64,000 nucleotides of DNA from Haloarcula amylovorans (GTDB lineage Archaea > Halobacteriota > Halobacteria > Halobacteriales > Haloarculaceae), in contig NZ_SRIF01000001.1 in the NCBI RefSeq assembly GCF_004681185.1, positions 372,001 through 436,000 of the forward strand, read 5' to 3'. Each line of letters opens with the position of its first letter. Positions within the stretch are counted from its first letter, which is position 1. A program made the translations under genes and the position numbers. The notes under the pieces are model-generated. The model was given only the letters and a program-made list of their open reading frames with translations, searched no databases and was not told the DNA's origin. Shown piece after piece: positions 54,166 to 62,307 of this stretch.

Positions 54166-54375
54166 ATGAGCGACGCAGAGGCTCCCGACGAGACGACGAC
54201 CTGGCCCGAACTCGCCATTGGCCTGTACGACCGCCTCACTGGCCGGAACGCCGAAATCACGTACGAGTTCGAGGAGATGGAAGTCGACGTGCCGAGCAAG
54301 ACGGGTGAGGACCCCGAGTACGCCCACTGGCGTATCGACGGCACGCTCACCGTCACGACACGCGAGAACGAGTGA
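54166..54375 (+). CDS. 69-aa haloarchaeal protein, unknown
   Basis: A 69-residue acidic soluble protein (MSDAEAPDETTTWPELAIGL ... WRIDGTLTVTTRENE), predicted alpha then beta. No family is recognised. I start at 54166 rather than 54145 because the earlier Met adds non-acidic sequence and GGTTTCAAG (54131-54139) lies about 30 nt upstream. Its TGA overlaps the GTG of the next gene (GTGA, 54372-54375), so the two small proteins are probably made together. Confidence 0.6.
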   Translation: MSDAEAPDETTTWPELAIGLYDRLTGRNAEITYEFEEMEVDVPSKTGEDPEYAHWRIDGTLTVTTRENE

Positions 54376-54779
54376 CCACCGACACCGAGCGAGCGCACCA
54401 AGAGCCGGTAGAAACGGTTGCGGAACTACTGGACGCGCTCGAAGATCGGCCGTCGCTGGCTGTCGAGGCGGACCTCGCCGTCGAGATAGACGGACACGGC
54501 GCGACCGTCGTCGGCTACGATGAGGTCGTCACAGTCGACGTTCCCTCGCTCCCGGCTGCGCTCTCGCTGTGGCGGGGGTTGCCAGTCGATTTGATGGACC
54601 TCGCGGCGGTGCTGGCGTCGGTCGGCCTGACCGCCGAGTTACAGGTCCGCGGCGTCCCCGTGGCGCGCGTCGGCGAGGACGCCACGCCGAGCACCGCGGC
54701 TCGGCGGCTCGGACTCGGGTCGGTCGAACTCGTCCCCGACGGTGTCCCGCTAGCCGCGGTCACTCGACGGCGCGGATGA
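54372..54779 (+). CDS. Conserved haloarchaeal protein, unknown
   Basis: A 135-residue soluble protein (DTERAHQEPVETVAELLDAL, then VEIDGHGATVVGYDEVVTVD and VPSLPAALSLWRGLPVDLMD). It has an alpha/beta pattern with no catalytic motif that I recognise. The start is GTG at 54372 inside the stop of the preceding gene (GTGA), which suggests translational coupling. Its 3' end overlaps the convergent gene at 54760 by 20 bases. Confidence 0.6.
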   Translation: MTTDTERAHQEPVETVAELLDALEDRPSLAVEADLAVEIDGHGATVVGYDEVVTVDVPSLPAALSLWRGLPVDLMDLAAVLASVGLTAELQVRGVPVARVGEDATPSTAARRLGLGSVELVPDGVPLAAVTRRRG

Positions 54780-55371
54780 GGTCGAGCAGTTCGTCCTGGT
54801 AGTCCTGTGGGGTGCGTTCGAGTTCTGTGGGCGCGTCCGCCAGCCCGAGAATCTCGGCGACCGGGCGGTCCGGGTACGCACCTGCAGCGATGCGGAAGCC
54901 GTCGCCGTGCCAGACGCCGACCCAGCCGGTTATCGACAGCGTCGCACTGATTTCGTCGAGCGACAGCGACGCGGTGTACGTCCGCAGTCGAACGCGGTCA
55001 CCGCTGTCGGTGCGGACCCGCTCTCGTCGGCCGCGTTCGACATCCACGAATCCCCGGTTTCGCAGTTGATCAGCGAAGGAGGAGTTAGCCTCGGAGCGGA
55101 CTGTCGGAAGTATCATCGCCGGGCCGATGCCGGGAGCCAGCGGCGGGCGAAAAGTCAGTGCGGTCGCGAAGAAGAAGCGCCACTGCTGGTCGACGCCCGC
55201 CGATTCTCGGGCGGCCTCGCGGGTTCGACTGTCCCCGTAGAGGCGGGTTGCACCGACAACCTTTGCTGTTGGCAGCTCGAACACCGTTTCCACGTTCTCG
55301 TCGGTCACCTCCCAGCCGCCATCTCGAAGGCGGGTTTCCGGAACGGCCGGAAACGAGGCGTCGTCGGACAC
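54760..55371 (-). CDS. Conserved haloarchaeal protein, unknown
   Basis: A 203-residue soluble protein (VTDENVETVFELPTAKVVGA, WRFFFATALTFRPPLAPGIG, SITGWVGVWHGDGFRIAAGA). From memory this layout resembles a haloarchaeal family annotated DUF6517; this was not checked. No catalytic motif is seen. The gene overlaps the convergent gene by 20 bases and is ten bases downstream of the TFS gene on the same strand, so it may be read through from it. Confidence 0.65.
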   Translation of the reverse strand: MSDDASFPAVPETRLRDGGWEVTDENVETVFELPTAKVVGATRLYGDSRTREAARESAGVDQQWRFFFATALTFRPPLAPGIGPAMILPTVRSEANSSFADQLRNRGFVDVERGRRERVRTDSGDRVRLRTYTASLSLDEISATLSITGWVGVWHGDGFRIAAGAYPDRPVAEILGLADAPTELERTPQDYQDELLDLIRAVE

Positions 55372-55380
55372 GCTATCGGC

Positions 55381-55707
55381 TCAGTGGTCGTCCTCGCGCC
55401 ACTTGTGTTCACACTCGGTACAGGTGAAGAACCGGGTCTCTGACTCGTCGGCGGCGCGGATCTGCTTCATCTCGTAGAAGGCGCGGTCGTTCCCACACTC
55501 GGGACAGCGCTCGCTGGTCGTCGGTCCCATGTCCGTGGCGTCGACCTCGGAGGTGTCGACGATCTCGGACTCCTCTTGGCCCTGCGTGGTGACGGCCATC
55601 TCCTGTTCGGCCTCGTCGTCGCGCAGCTCCTCGTAGCCACAGCTTCCACAGACCCAGCGGTTGCCCTCCGTCTTCATCATCGAGCCGCATTCGTCGCAAA
55701 ATTGCAT
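55381..55707 (-). CDS. tfs: Transcription factor S (TFS), RNA cleavage factor
   Basis: A 108-residue TFIIS/RpoM-like protein. The N-terminal zinc ribbon uses C4, C7, C20 and C23 (MQFCDECGSMM, WVCGSCGYEE). The C-terminal ribbon reads RCPECGNDRAFYEMKQIRAA, then DESETRFFTCTECEHKW, and includes the acidic pair (DE) that enters the polymerase active site to trigger cleavage of stalled RNA. The ATG at 55707 starts the first ribbon directly; CGTTTAAC (55735-55742 on the minus strand) is 28-35 nt upstream. Length matches archaeal TFS (about 100-110). Confidence 0.94.
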   Translation of the reverse strand: MQFCDECGSMMKTEGNRWVCGSCGYEELRDDEAEQEMAVTTQGQEESEIVDTSEVDATDMGPTTSERCPECGNDRAFYEMKQIRAADESETRFFTCTECEHKWREDDH

Positions 55708-55749
55708 CGTTGCCCCCACTAGCCGGCCGTCCGTGTTAAACGTCCGGGT

Positions 55750-56781
55750 TCAGTCGTTGTTGAGCCACGACGAACACGCTTCCATGTCGTCTAACTGCTT
55801 GCCGTGATGAGTACAGTACGGTTCGACGTCGCCGTCGTCCATCACGTACTGGAAGTGCCGGCAGTTCCCGCAGTACTTGTCGGGTTCGCCGCGATGGACG
55901 GCCGTGTCGGTGATGGGATCGTGGCCCGTCGACGAAGACGTCCCACCGTCGGTCGACGGCGAGGCCTCCGGACCGGCGTTGGCGACGGTCGGATCGAGGT
56001 CCCGTTCGGAGAAGGTCGGTCGGTCGTCTGCTGTCGAACCGTTTTGAGTCGACTTCGAGGACTGGTCGGCGGCCGTCGTCTTCCGTCGGGGGGCGTCGGT
56101 GGACTGAGTTCGCTCACTGGGGGTCGTCGGTTGCTGACCGAGCACTTCGGTGTCACCGCCGTCGCTGACGGTGTTGCGGCCATCGTCGGGACGGTTCGTC
56201 TGCGTCTCGACGCTGCCGTCGGGGTCGTTACCGAAGAAGCCGATACCGCCCAACCCCGGAATCGCGCGGCCTTCTTCGACGAGTTTGATGGTTCCCTCTT
56301 CGGTGACTTCCATCCGCGCGGTGCCGCCGGGAGCCTTCCGGGTCTTGAACGTCGCTAGCGCGACGAAGAGACACCAGAACGTCGTCAGGATTCCGGCGAA
56401 GTAGACGACGCTGGTCCCCAACGCGAGCGTCGGCGCGCTCGTCATCCAGTTGTATGGGTAGATGTGCTGGAAGGCAACGACGCCGAGCAGCGAGACGCCG
56501 GTCCCGAGCACCGCGAGCGCACGGGTTCGGACGCTGGCTGGCAACACGGCGAAGATACCGAGGACGACGGTCGGCAGGCCGACTCCGGCGACGATGCCGC
56601 CGACTTCCCGGGCGGCGTAATCTCCCAGCCCGACCCGCGTCCCCACGTCCGTCGTCGCGAGGGCGATAGCGGCGACGAGTGCCGCGGTTCCGACGAGAAA
56701 CAGCGCCGTCCCGACGACCTGCTGGCGGCGAGACGCGACGCGACCGACCTCCCCCTCGTACACGTCCGTCAAACTGGTCAT
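55750..56781 (-). CDS. Membrane protein with C-terminal Cys/His motif, unknown
   Basis: A 342-residue protein with four spans in the first half (GTALFLVGTAALVAAIALAT, IVAGVGLPTVVLGIFAVLPA, LAVLGTGVSLLGVVAFQHIY, VVYFAGILTTFWCLFVALAT). A soluble part, a long Ser/Thr/Asp-rich linker and a C-terminal zinc-type motif (CGNCRHFQY, then YCTHHGKQLDDMEACSSW) follow. From memory it resembles a haloarchaeal family labelled DUF7139; not checked. The function is unknown. GAGTTTTGAG (56803-56812) is its TATA candidate, flanked by a 20-bp palindrome. Confidence 0.65.
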   Translation of the reverse strand: MTSLTDVYEGEVGRVASRRQQVVGTALFLVGTAALVAAIALATTDVGTRVGLGDYAAREVGGIVAGVGLPTVVLGIFAVLPASVRTRALAVLGTGVSLLGVVAFQHIYPYNWMTSAPTLALGTSVVYFAGILTTFWCLFVALATFKTRKAPGGTARMEVTEEGTIKLVEEGRAIPGLGGIGFFGNDPDGSVETQTNRPDDGRNTVSDGGDTEVLGQQPTTPSERTQSTDAPRRKTTAADQSSKSTQNGSTADDRPTFSERDLDPTVANAGPEASPSTDGGTSSSTGHDPITDTAVHRGEPDKYCGNCRHFQYVMDDGDVEPYCTHHGKQLDDMEACSSWLNND

Positions 56782-56815
56782 AAACGTGTCTAGAACTCGG
56801 CTCCTCAAAACTCCA

Positions 56816-56835
56816 CGTCAGACGCGCGTCTGACG
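56816..56835. promoter_or_regulatory. Perfect 20-bp palindrome next to a core promoter
   Basis: CGTCAGACGCGCGTCTGACG is identical to its own reverse complement. It lies 35-54 nt upstream of the membrane protein start at 56781, just outside its TATA candidate. A DNA site for a dimeric regulator is the simplest reading. Confidence 0.55.
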
Positions 56836-56996
56836 CAATCGTGCAAACCAATCGCGCCGGTGAGTGGACGATAGCGAGGCTGAACCGGGAGATGTCGATT
56901 TATGCTGTCAGAAGCGCTGACTGCAGAGTGACGGAGTTTCTCTGCGGGGTACCGGTTCTCGACGCTACCAAAAAGAGGAAAGAGCGCGGGACGATA

Positions 56997-57419
56997 CTAC
57001 GAGAGGTCGCGCTCTCGCACACCGTCGCGGATGTTCGCCGCACGCTTTCGTACGCGGGAGACGTAGCGGTGCACTTTCTCGGGTTTCTCGCCGTAGAACG
57101 ACGCGGCCCAGTGGACGTCGATGCCGGGCTGGGTGAGGAAGTACGCAACGAGGGTGTCACGCCCGGCCTGAATTATCGCCGGCGGGACGCCGCGGTCGCC
57201 GGTACCGGCCTCCTCGAAGCCATTGACGTCGAAGTAGACATCGGCGTACAACGTCGCGTCCTCGGTGTCGTCGAACTCGATACCGCAGTGGTCCGGTGCC
57301 TCGAATCGGTAGCGTGCGTCGCCGTCGACGCTACTGTCTTCGAGGATGCGGACGCCGAGGACGTACTCGCGGTACGTCGAGTCCGTCTCGGCCGTCGTCG
57401 GGTGGTCTGTTTGTGACAT
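56997..57419 (-). CDS. Conserved haloarchaeal protein, unknown
   Basis: A 140-residue soluble protein (REYVLGVRILEDSSVDGDAR, HCGIEFDDTEDATLYADVYF, IQAGRDTLVAYFLTQPGIDV). The alpha/beta pattern and the basic C-terminus (VHRYVSRVRKRAANIRDGVR) could bind nucleic acid, but no family is recognised. A T-rich stretch on the minus strand (about 56970-56984) after its stop looks like an oligo-T terminator. It precedes the PhoX gene's 3' end by 54 bases in the opposite order of reading. Confidence 0.6.
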   Translation of the reverse strand: MSQTDHPTTAETDSTYREYVLGVRILEDSSVDGDARYRFEAPDHCGIEFDDTEDATLYADVYFDVNGFEEAGTGDRGVPPAIIQAGRDTLVAYFLTQPGIDVHWAASFYGEKPEKVHRYVSRVRKRAANIRDGVRERDLS

Positions 57420-57472
57420 AGAGCGTGTGGGGGATAGGTCAGCGTGTCAGTGGGGACCGAACGCAGGGGGCG

Positions 57473-59701
57473 TTATTCGTCGCTGTCGTTGTCGTTCTCG
57501 TCGTCTTCCGTCTGGCACTGCGGTCCGCGGCCGGGGTTGTCGCCGGAGTTGCCGGGACTGTCGCCAGAGTTACCAGGATTGTCTCCGGAGTTGCCGGGAC
57601 GCTCGTCGAGATAGTCCGGCTCGTAGACGTAGAGGCAGTCGTTAGGGTAGGATCGGGCGGGACCGCCGAAGCCGTCCTCACAGCAGAGGACGCGGCCGTC
57701 ACGCATCGCGTAGACGTTGTCGATGTTCCGGAGCGCGTCGTTGGCGTCCTCGGGCGAATCCGTGAAGTCCGGGCCGGTGATGACGGGTTCGAGCGTCGAG
57801 ACGTTGTAGTCCGGTTCGAGTTCGGCGCGGTAGACGACGCCGCCGTCGACGCGGTCCATCTGGATGTCGCCGGTCGCGTTCGCCAGGTCGTCGTTGAACT
57901 CCGAGATGCCGAAGTAGACGAAGTCGCCGGGGCCAGCGTCGTCGGCGCTGTCGACGCCCTCTGCCTTATTGAACTCGATGGACGCGCCGATTTCCTTCGC
58001 GGCCGCGCGGGTTTCGAGGAAGGGCACCTTTCGGAGGTCCTCGTCGACGCCGTCGGGACCGTTCTGTTCGTACTGCTCGGCCCAGTCGACGATTTCCTCG
58101 TTGCTGATGTAGTTCTGGTTGCCGTTTTCGATGACTTCGAGGTCCGCCTCCCGAACTGCGGCGTCTAAGTCCTCGCTCCAGTCGGTGTCGGCGTGCGTTT
58201 CGAGGTAGTCGGTCTGGGTCACGTCGTCGTACTCGGCGACCCACGACTCGACCTCGCCGTTGGTCGCGTGGCCGAGTTCGATCCACTCCACGTCGAGGGG
58301 TGTATCGGCCGGGGAGTTGCGCGTGCCAGCCTCTTCGGCGTTCGCGGCGTCGTTGGTGATCTTCGGCGCGTAGAGCGTGCCCGCGATGTCGTCGGTGTCG
58401 TCGTAGCTGGGAATCGCCCGGTCGGCGACGAACTTGTAGATGCCCTTGCTGTCGCCGTCCGAACAGCCGTAGACGGTCCGCTGGTCCTTCTGGATGTTGG
58501 GGGCTTCCCACGCCGCGCGGCCCATGACCCAGTATTTGATCGGCTCGGGCGTCTCCGCTGCGGGCTCTCGGACGTCCACGAAGTAGCCGTAGCGGTACGG
58601 ATTCGGGTAGGTGTCACAGATTGGCTGTGTGACGTTCTCGGTGTTGTCCTCGTTCTGGTCTCGCGTCTCCGCGCCGAGGTGGTACGCGAGGAACTCGACG
58701 CCGGTAAGCGCCCAGAACCCCTGCGGGCTGAACGACGATTCGAGGTCGCCGTTCTCGGCGTACGTGCCGATAGCGTCCGCGATTTCCGACGGATTCGGCC
58801 GATTCCAAAACTGACAGCCGCCCACGAGTCCGGCACCCGAGTCCGCTTCCACGATGTCGCTGACGGTATTGGTCAGGTTGACGCGGGTGTGTGCGTAGTT
58901 CTCCTCGGCGGAGATCATCGTCTCCCACGGGCTGAGGTCGCCGTAGCAGTTGATCCGCGTCCCGCCGATGTCGCGGAACGCCTCCGTGTTGGTGACGTTC
59001 ATCGCCTCGCTCAGGTCGGCGCTCCACTCGCCGTCGTCGTCCTGATTGAGCGGAACGCGCGAGATGCAGCCCGGGCTGTTCTCCCAGTTGGTGAACAGGT
59101 AACCCTCCGTCCCCTCGTCGTTTGTCGGGACGAACTGGTTGCAGTCGGGGTTGCTCCCGGAGAGGCCGTACTGCGAGCCCGCGAAGTACGGACGCTCTCC
59201 GCGTTCGGATTCGGGGAGACTTCCCTGCTGGACGATGTTGCGTCCGTCGGGCGTCTGCGTGACGCCGAGCAGAGAGGAGCCGTCGCCGATTGGCTCACGA
59301 CCATAGAAGAGAATCTCGTAGTCGCCGGAATCGGAGCGGACGTCGCCCTGCTCCGCTCGCGTCTCGGGGAACGCGACCTCGTCGAAGTCATCGTTGCTTC
59401 CGTCGAACTCGAACTGGAACCCGCTGAAGTAGCCGACCGCCGCCCGGTTGAACGGTTCGCCGTTCTCTGCCGAGGGGTGCTGGAGGCTGTAGAGCAGGGA
59501 CCCGTCCTCGAAGACGAACGGTCCCGTGACCTCCGCACCGAACGCCGTCGTCGAGAAGCGCTTGAGCGACCCCTTCACGCTCGGCGCGCCGGGCGTATCG
59601 GACTCCGGAACCTCTTCACCACTTGCTGTCCCCACGACACTCGCCCCCAGTGCAGCCGCGACTGAACTGGAAATCAGCTTCCGTCGAGTTAAATCGACCA
59701 T
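57473..59701 (-). CDS. phoX: PhoX-type alkaline phosphatase (DUF839), exported
   Basis: A 742-residue protein. The twin-arginine signal TRRKLISSSVAAALGASVVG lies at residues 5-24. The PhoX fold follows, with SAEENYAHTR, GCSDGDSKGIYKFVADRAIP, DVEWIELGHATNGEVESWVA and DGRVLCCEDGFGG. PhoX enzymes release phosphate from esters outside the cell with Ca and Fe. The last 45 residues hold repeats of PGNSGD (PGNSGDNPGNSGDSPGNSGD) and a poly-acidic end, a likely flexible surface tail. GTTTTTACGC (about 59724-59733) is its TATA. Phosphate control is expected, but no Pho site was identified. Confidence 0.85.
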   Translation of the reverse strand: MVDLTRRKLISSSVAAALGASVVGTASGEEVPESDTPGAPSVKGSLKRFSTTAFGAEVTGPFVFEDGSLLYSLQHPSAENGEPFNRAAVGYFSGFQFEFDGSNDDFDEVAFPETRAEQGDVRSDSGDYEILFYGREPIGDGSSLLGVTQTPDGRNIVQQGSLPESERGERPYFAGSQYGLSGSNPDCNQFVPTNDEGTEGYLFTNWENSPGCISRVPLNQDDDGEWSADLSEAMNVTNTEAFRDIGGTRINCYGDLSPWETMISAEENYAHTRVNLTNTVSDIVEADSGAGLVGGCQFWNRPNPSEIADAIGTYAENGDLESSFSPQGFWALTGVEFLAYHLGAETRDQNEDNTENVTQPICDTYPNPYRYGYFVDVREPAAETPEPIKYWVMGRAAWEAPNIQKDQRTVYGCSDGDSKGIYKFVADRAIPSYDDTDDIAGTLYAPKITNDAANAEEAGTRNSPADTPLDVEWIELGHATNGEVESWVAEYDDVTQTDYLETHADTDWSEDLDAAVREADLEVIENGNQNYISNEEIVDWAEQYEQNGPDGVDEDLRKVPFLETRAAAKEIGASIEFNKAEGVDSADDAGPGDFVYFGISEFNDDLANATGDIQMDRVDGGVVYRAELEPDYNVSTLEPVITGPDFTDSPEDANDALRNIDNVYAMRDGRVLCCEDGFGGPARSYPNDCLYVYEPDYLDERPGNSGDNPGNSGDSPGNSGDNPGRGPQCQTEDDENDNDSDE

Positions 59702-59940
59702 GCGGGTGGAGGGTCGGAGGATGCGTAAAAACCGCTTTATATGAGGCCACTACACCCATATTTTTGATACATATCACTTGGTATCGTTACGGACGGTAGC
59801 GGAGCCGACAAACCATCTACGTCTACGGGTTCCGTACACTTTCGGAGAGGGGCCGCATCGACGCTACCGAAGAACTATCAGAATATGATAAATGTCTTTC
59901 CGATCTACAATGGACGGTCTATGAACACGTATCGACCGTC

Positions 59941-60228
59941 CTACATCCCCATGTCGGCGGCCGCCTCGGGTACCGGAAGCGCGCTCGGCGTCGTCCCAAG
60001 CAACTCGGCGGCGTGGTCCAGCGCCATGTCGAAGCCGTAGTACCGTTCCAGTTCGTCGCCGTCGGCGGTCGGTCGCACTTTCAGCATCGCGTAGCCCTCG
60101 ATGTTCTGGGCGATTGCCGCCGTCCCCCCGGCGCTCTCGAACGTGAGCACTCGCTCTGATTCCGTCTCTCGGTAGTGTGCGGTGATGCCGTCGGCCGTCG
60201 ACTCGGTCGCTCGCTCGGTGTCCGTCAT
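59941..60228 (-). CDS. Conserved haloarchaeal protein, unknown
   Basis: A 95-residue soluble protein (DGITAHYRETESERVLTFES, IAQNIEGYAMLKVRPTADGD, LERYYGFDMALDHAAELLGT). From memory it resembles a small haloarchaeal family labelled DUF7111; not checked. No catalytic motif is seen. The ATG at 60228 begins MTDTERATES; the longer frame to 60309 adds Cys-rich sequence unlike haloarchaeal proteins. It diverges from the PadR-like regulator. Confidence 0.65.
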   Translation of the reverse strand: MTDTERATESTADGITAHYRETESERVLTFESAGGTAAIAQNIEGYAMLKVRPTADGDELERYYGFDMALDHAAELLGTTPSALPVPEAAADMGM

Positions 60229-60317
60229 TGGTGTTTCTAGACAGCAAGGGTATGCTAACCTGACGGTCCACTGCGCCGAACCGCAACCCCGAAGCGACTC
60301 GGCACGCACGCTCTGAC

Positions 60318-60602
60318 ATGGCGAAGTGGTTTCAGAGCGGGCGGCGGCGCGATATCTGCGTCTTGCTGGCCGGGGCAGACGAGGGCGAACTGACGGGACA
60401 GCGACTCAAGACCCGACTCGAACGGCGCTACGACACCCGCATCGACCCCAAGAGCTTCTACGGGGCGCTGTCGGCGATGGAAGATGCGGGCTTTCTCGAA
60501 CACCGTACCGAGGGCATCGCGGATAAGTACTCCCTGACCGACGGCGGCGAGCGACGCCTGCGCGAGCAGTTCGAGTGGATGGCGGAAAACCTGGGAGAGT
60601 AG
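60318..60602 (+). CDS. PadR-like winged-helix regulator
   Basis: A 94-residue winged-helix protein (RRRDICVLLAGADEGELTGQ, RLKTRLERRYDTRIDPKSFY, GALSAMEDAGFLEHRTEGIA, KYSLTDGGERRLREQFEWMA). The helix-turn-helix and the wing with Y-S-LTDGG match PadR-type regulators, without the long C-terminal dimerisation helices of larger members. It is probably a local repressor, possibly of the divergent gene at 60228. The ATG is at 60318. Confidence 0.8.
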   Translation: MAKWFQSGRRRDICVLLAGADEGELTGQRLKTRLERRYDTRIDPKSFYGALSAMEDAGFLEHRTEGIADKYSLTDGGERRLREQFEWMAENLGE

Positions 60603-60621
60603 CGACCCGTCGGAGTCTGTC

Positions 60622-60981
60622 TCAGGCCCCCGGGACGCCGACGGCCTCGAAGGCACCGATCCCGACCAGCGCCAGCAGATAGAGGACGACGAGCGAGGCG
60701 ATCCACGCTATCAAGGCGATGAGGATCGCGTTCCCCCACCCGCCGGGGTACCGGGCGTTGATGACCGCTACGTACGCGATGAGGACGAGCAGCGGCCCCA
60801 GAAGTGGTATCCAACCGAACAGGAATCCGACGACGCCCCAGATTATCGCCCCCAATAGCGCCGTCACGATGGCGTAGGTGTAATCGTCGTAACCCGCGAC
60901 GACGCGTGCGCCGACGTAGATTCCCAGTGCGCCGACGAGTAGACTGACGACGAAGACGACGACGGAGTCGATGAGCGCCAT
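60622..60981 (-). CDS. Four-span membrane protein, unknown
   Basis: A 119-residue membrane protein with four hydrophobic spans (VVVFVVSLLVGALGIYVGAR, IVTALLGAIIWGVVGFLFGW, LLGPLLVLIAYVAVINARYP, ILIALIAWIASLVVLYLLAL) and almost no soluble parts. No family is recognised. It converges on the PadR-like gene with 19 bases between the stops. Confidence 0.65.
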   Translation of the reverse strand: MALIDSVVVFVVSLLVGALGIYVGARVVAGYDDYTYAIVTALLGAIIWGVVGFLFGWIPLLGPLLVLIAYVAVINARYPGGWGNAILIALIAWIASLVVLYLLALVGIGAFEAVGVPGA

Positions 60982-61074
60982 ACGGGGGGCTCCGAAGACG
61001 GAAACGTAGTTATTGCCCGCTTACGACGGGAACCCTGGACTACCGGTGATTCACCGAGCAGTCTCCACAGGCGT

Positions 61075-62217
61075 TCAGTCCAGCAGTTGGTCGGCGATGG
61101 TGTTGCGAAGCACCTCGCTGGTCCCCTCGTAAATCTCGTTGAGTTTGGCGTCGCGGTAGAACCGTTCGACGGGGAAGTCCTTGGTGTAGCCGTAGCCGCC
61201 GTGAATCTGGATCCCCTCGTTGGCCACCTCCCGTGAGACTTCGCTGGCGTAAAGCTTGGCCTGGGCGGCCTCCTTGATGAACGGTTCGCCGCGCTCTTTC
61301 AGGTCGGCGGCCTTGTGCATCAGCAGCCGAGCGGCCGACGTCTTGGTGTCCATGTCGGCGATTTTGTGCTGGATGGCCTGGAACTCACTGATAGGCTGGT
61401 CGAACTGCTCACGGTCCTGTGCGTACCGAAGTGATTCGTCGAGGGCGGCCTGTGCGATGCCGACGCCGCGGGCGGCGATGGTGATACGCCCGCCGTTGAG
61501 CGTCTTCAGCGCGTGGACGAACCCACGGCCCTCCTCACCGAGGCGGCGCTCTTCGGGGAGATACATGTCGTCGAATCGCAACTCGGCGGTCGGACACCCC
61601 TTGTCGCCGAGTTTGTGTTCGGTTCCCTCGACGACGAACCCGTCGTCTTCCTCCGGACGGACGATAAAGGAGGAGATGCCCTTGCTGTCCGCGTCGGGGT
61701 CCGTCTTGGCGAAGAGGACGACCGTATCGGCGACCGACCCGTTCGATATCCAGAGCTTGCCGCCGTTTACCACGTAGCCGTCGCCGTCTTTCTCCGCGGT
61801 GGTCTCCATCGCCGGCACGTCGCTTCCCGCCCCTGGTTCCGAGAGGGCGAACGCCCCGATGTCCTCGCCCGCCGCCATCGGCGCGAGATACGTCTCCTTC
61901 TGGGCGTCGTCGCCGAACTCGTAGACCATGTTGCAGGCGAGCGAGATGTGGGCGGCGACGATGGTGCCGAGGCCCCCGCTCCCCCGTGAAATCTCTTCGA
62001 GCGCCATTGCGTAACTGTGATAGTCCAGTCCTGCACCGTCGTACGCCTCGGGAATCGGCATCCCCATCAGCCCCAGGTCCGCCATCTGTTCGACGAGGCC
62101 CCACGGGAACTCGTCGTTCGCGTCGATGTCGGCCGCCCGCGGGACGACCTCCTCGTCGACGAATTCCGTGACCATCTCCTGTATCTGGCGCTGCTCTGCA
62201 GATGGACTGAAGTCCAT
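61075..62217 (-). CDS. Acyl-CoA dehydrogenase
   Basis: A 380-residue FAD enzyme of the usual family length. FALSEPGAGSDVPAM and KLWISNGSVADTVVLFA are the flavin and acyl-CoA loops. QIHGGYGYTKDFPVERFYRD and IYEGTSEVLRNTIADQLLD close the protein, with the predicted catalytic base Glu364. It removes two hydrogens from the alpha-beta bond of an acyl-CoA; chain length is not readable. CAGTAAAGG (about 62242-62250) suits a leaderless ATG. It lies after a 3-hydroxyacyl-CoA dehydrogenase on the same strand, which points to fatty-acid or branched-acid oxidation. Confidence 0.93.
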   Translation of the reverse strand: MDFSPSAEQRQIQEMVTEFVDEEVVPRAADIDANDEFPWGLVEQMADLGLMGMPIPEAYDGAGLDYHSYAMALEEISRGSGGLGTIVAAHISLACNMVYEFGDDAQKETYLAPMAAGEDIGAFALSEPGAGSDVPAMETTAEKDGDGYVVNGGKLWISNGSVADTVVLFAKTDPDADSKGISSFIVRPEEDDGFVVEGTEHKLGDKGCPTAELRFDDMYLPEERRLGEEGRGFVHALKTLNGGRITIAARGVGIAQAALDESLRYAQDREQFDQPISEFQAIQHKIADMDTKTSAARLLMHKAADLKERGEPFIKEAAQAKLYASEVSREVANEGIQIHGGYGYTKDFPVERFYRDAKLNEIYEGTSEVLRNTIADQLLD

Positions 62218-62307
62218 GCCAGTAGGTATCGAGGCACAGTCCTTTACTGTTCGGCAACGGGCGACCCGTTGTCGGCAGTCGTATTCTCGCTTCCGCTCCG
62301 TGCCCGG

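Noticed and set aside
58193..59665. A 490-codon open frame on the plus strand
   Set aside because: It is opposite phoX, with no conserved domain and no promoter.
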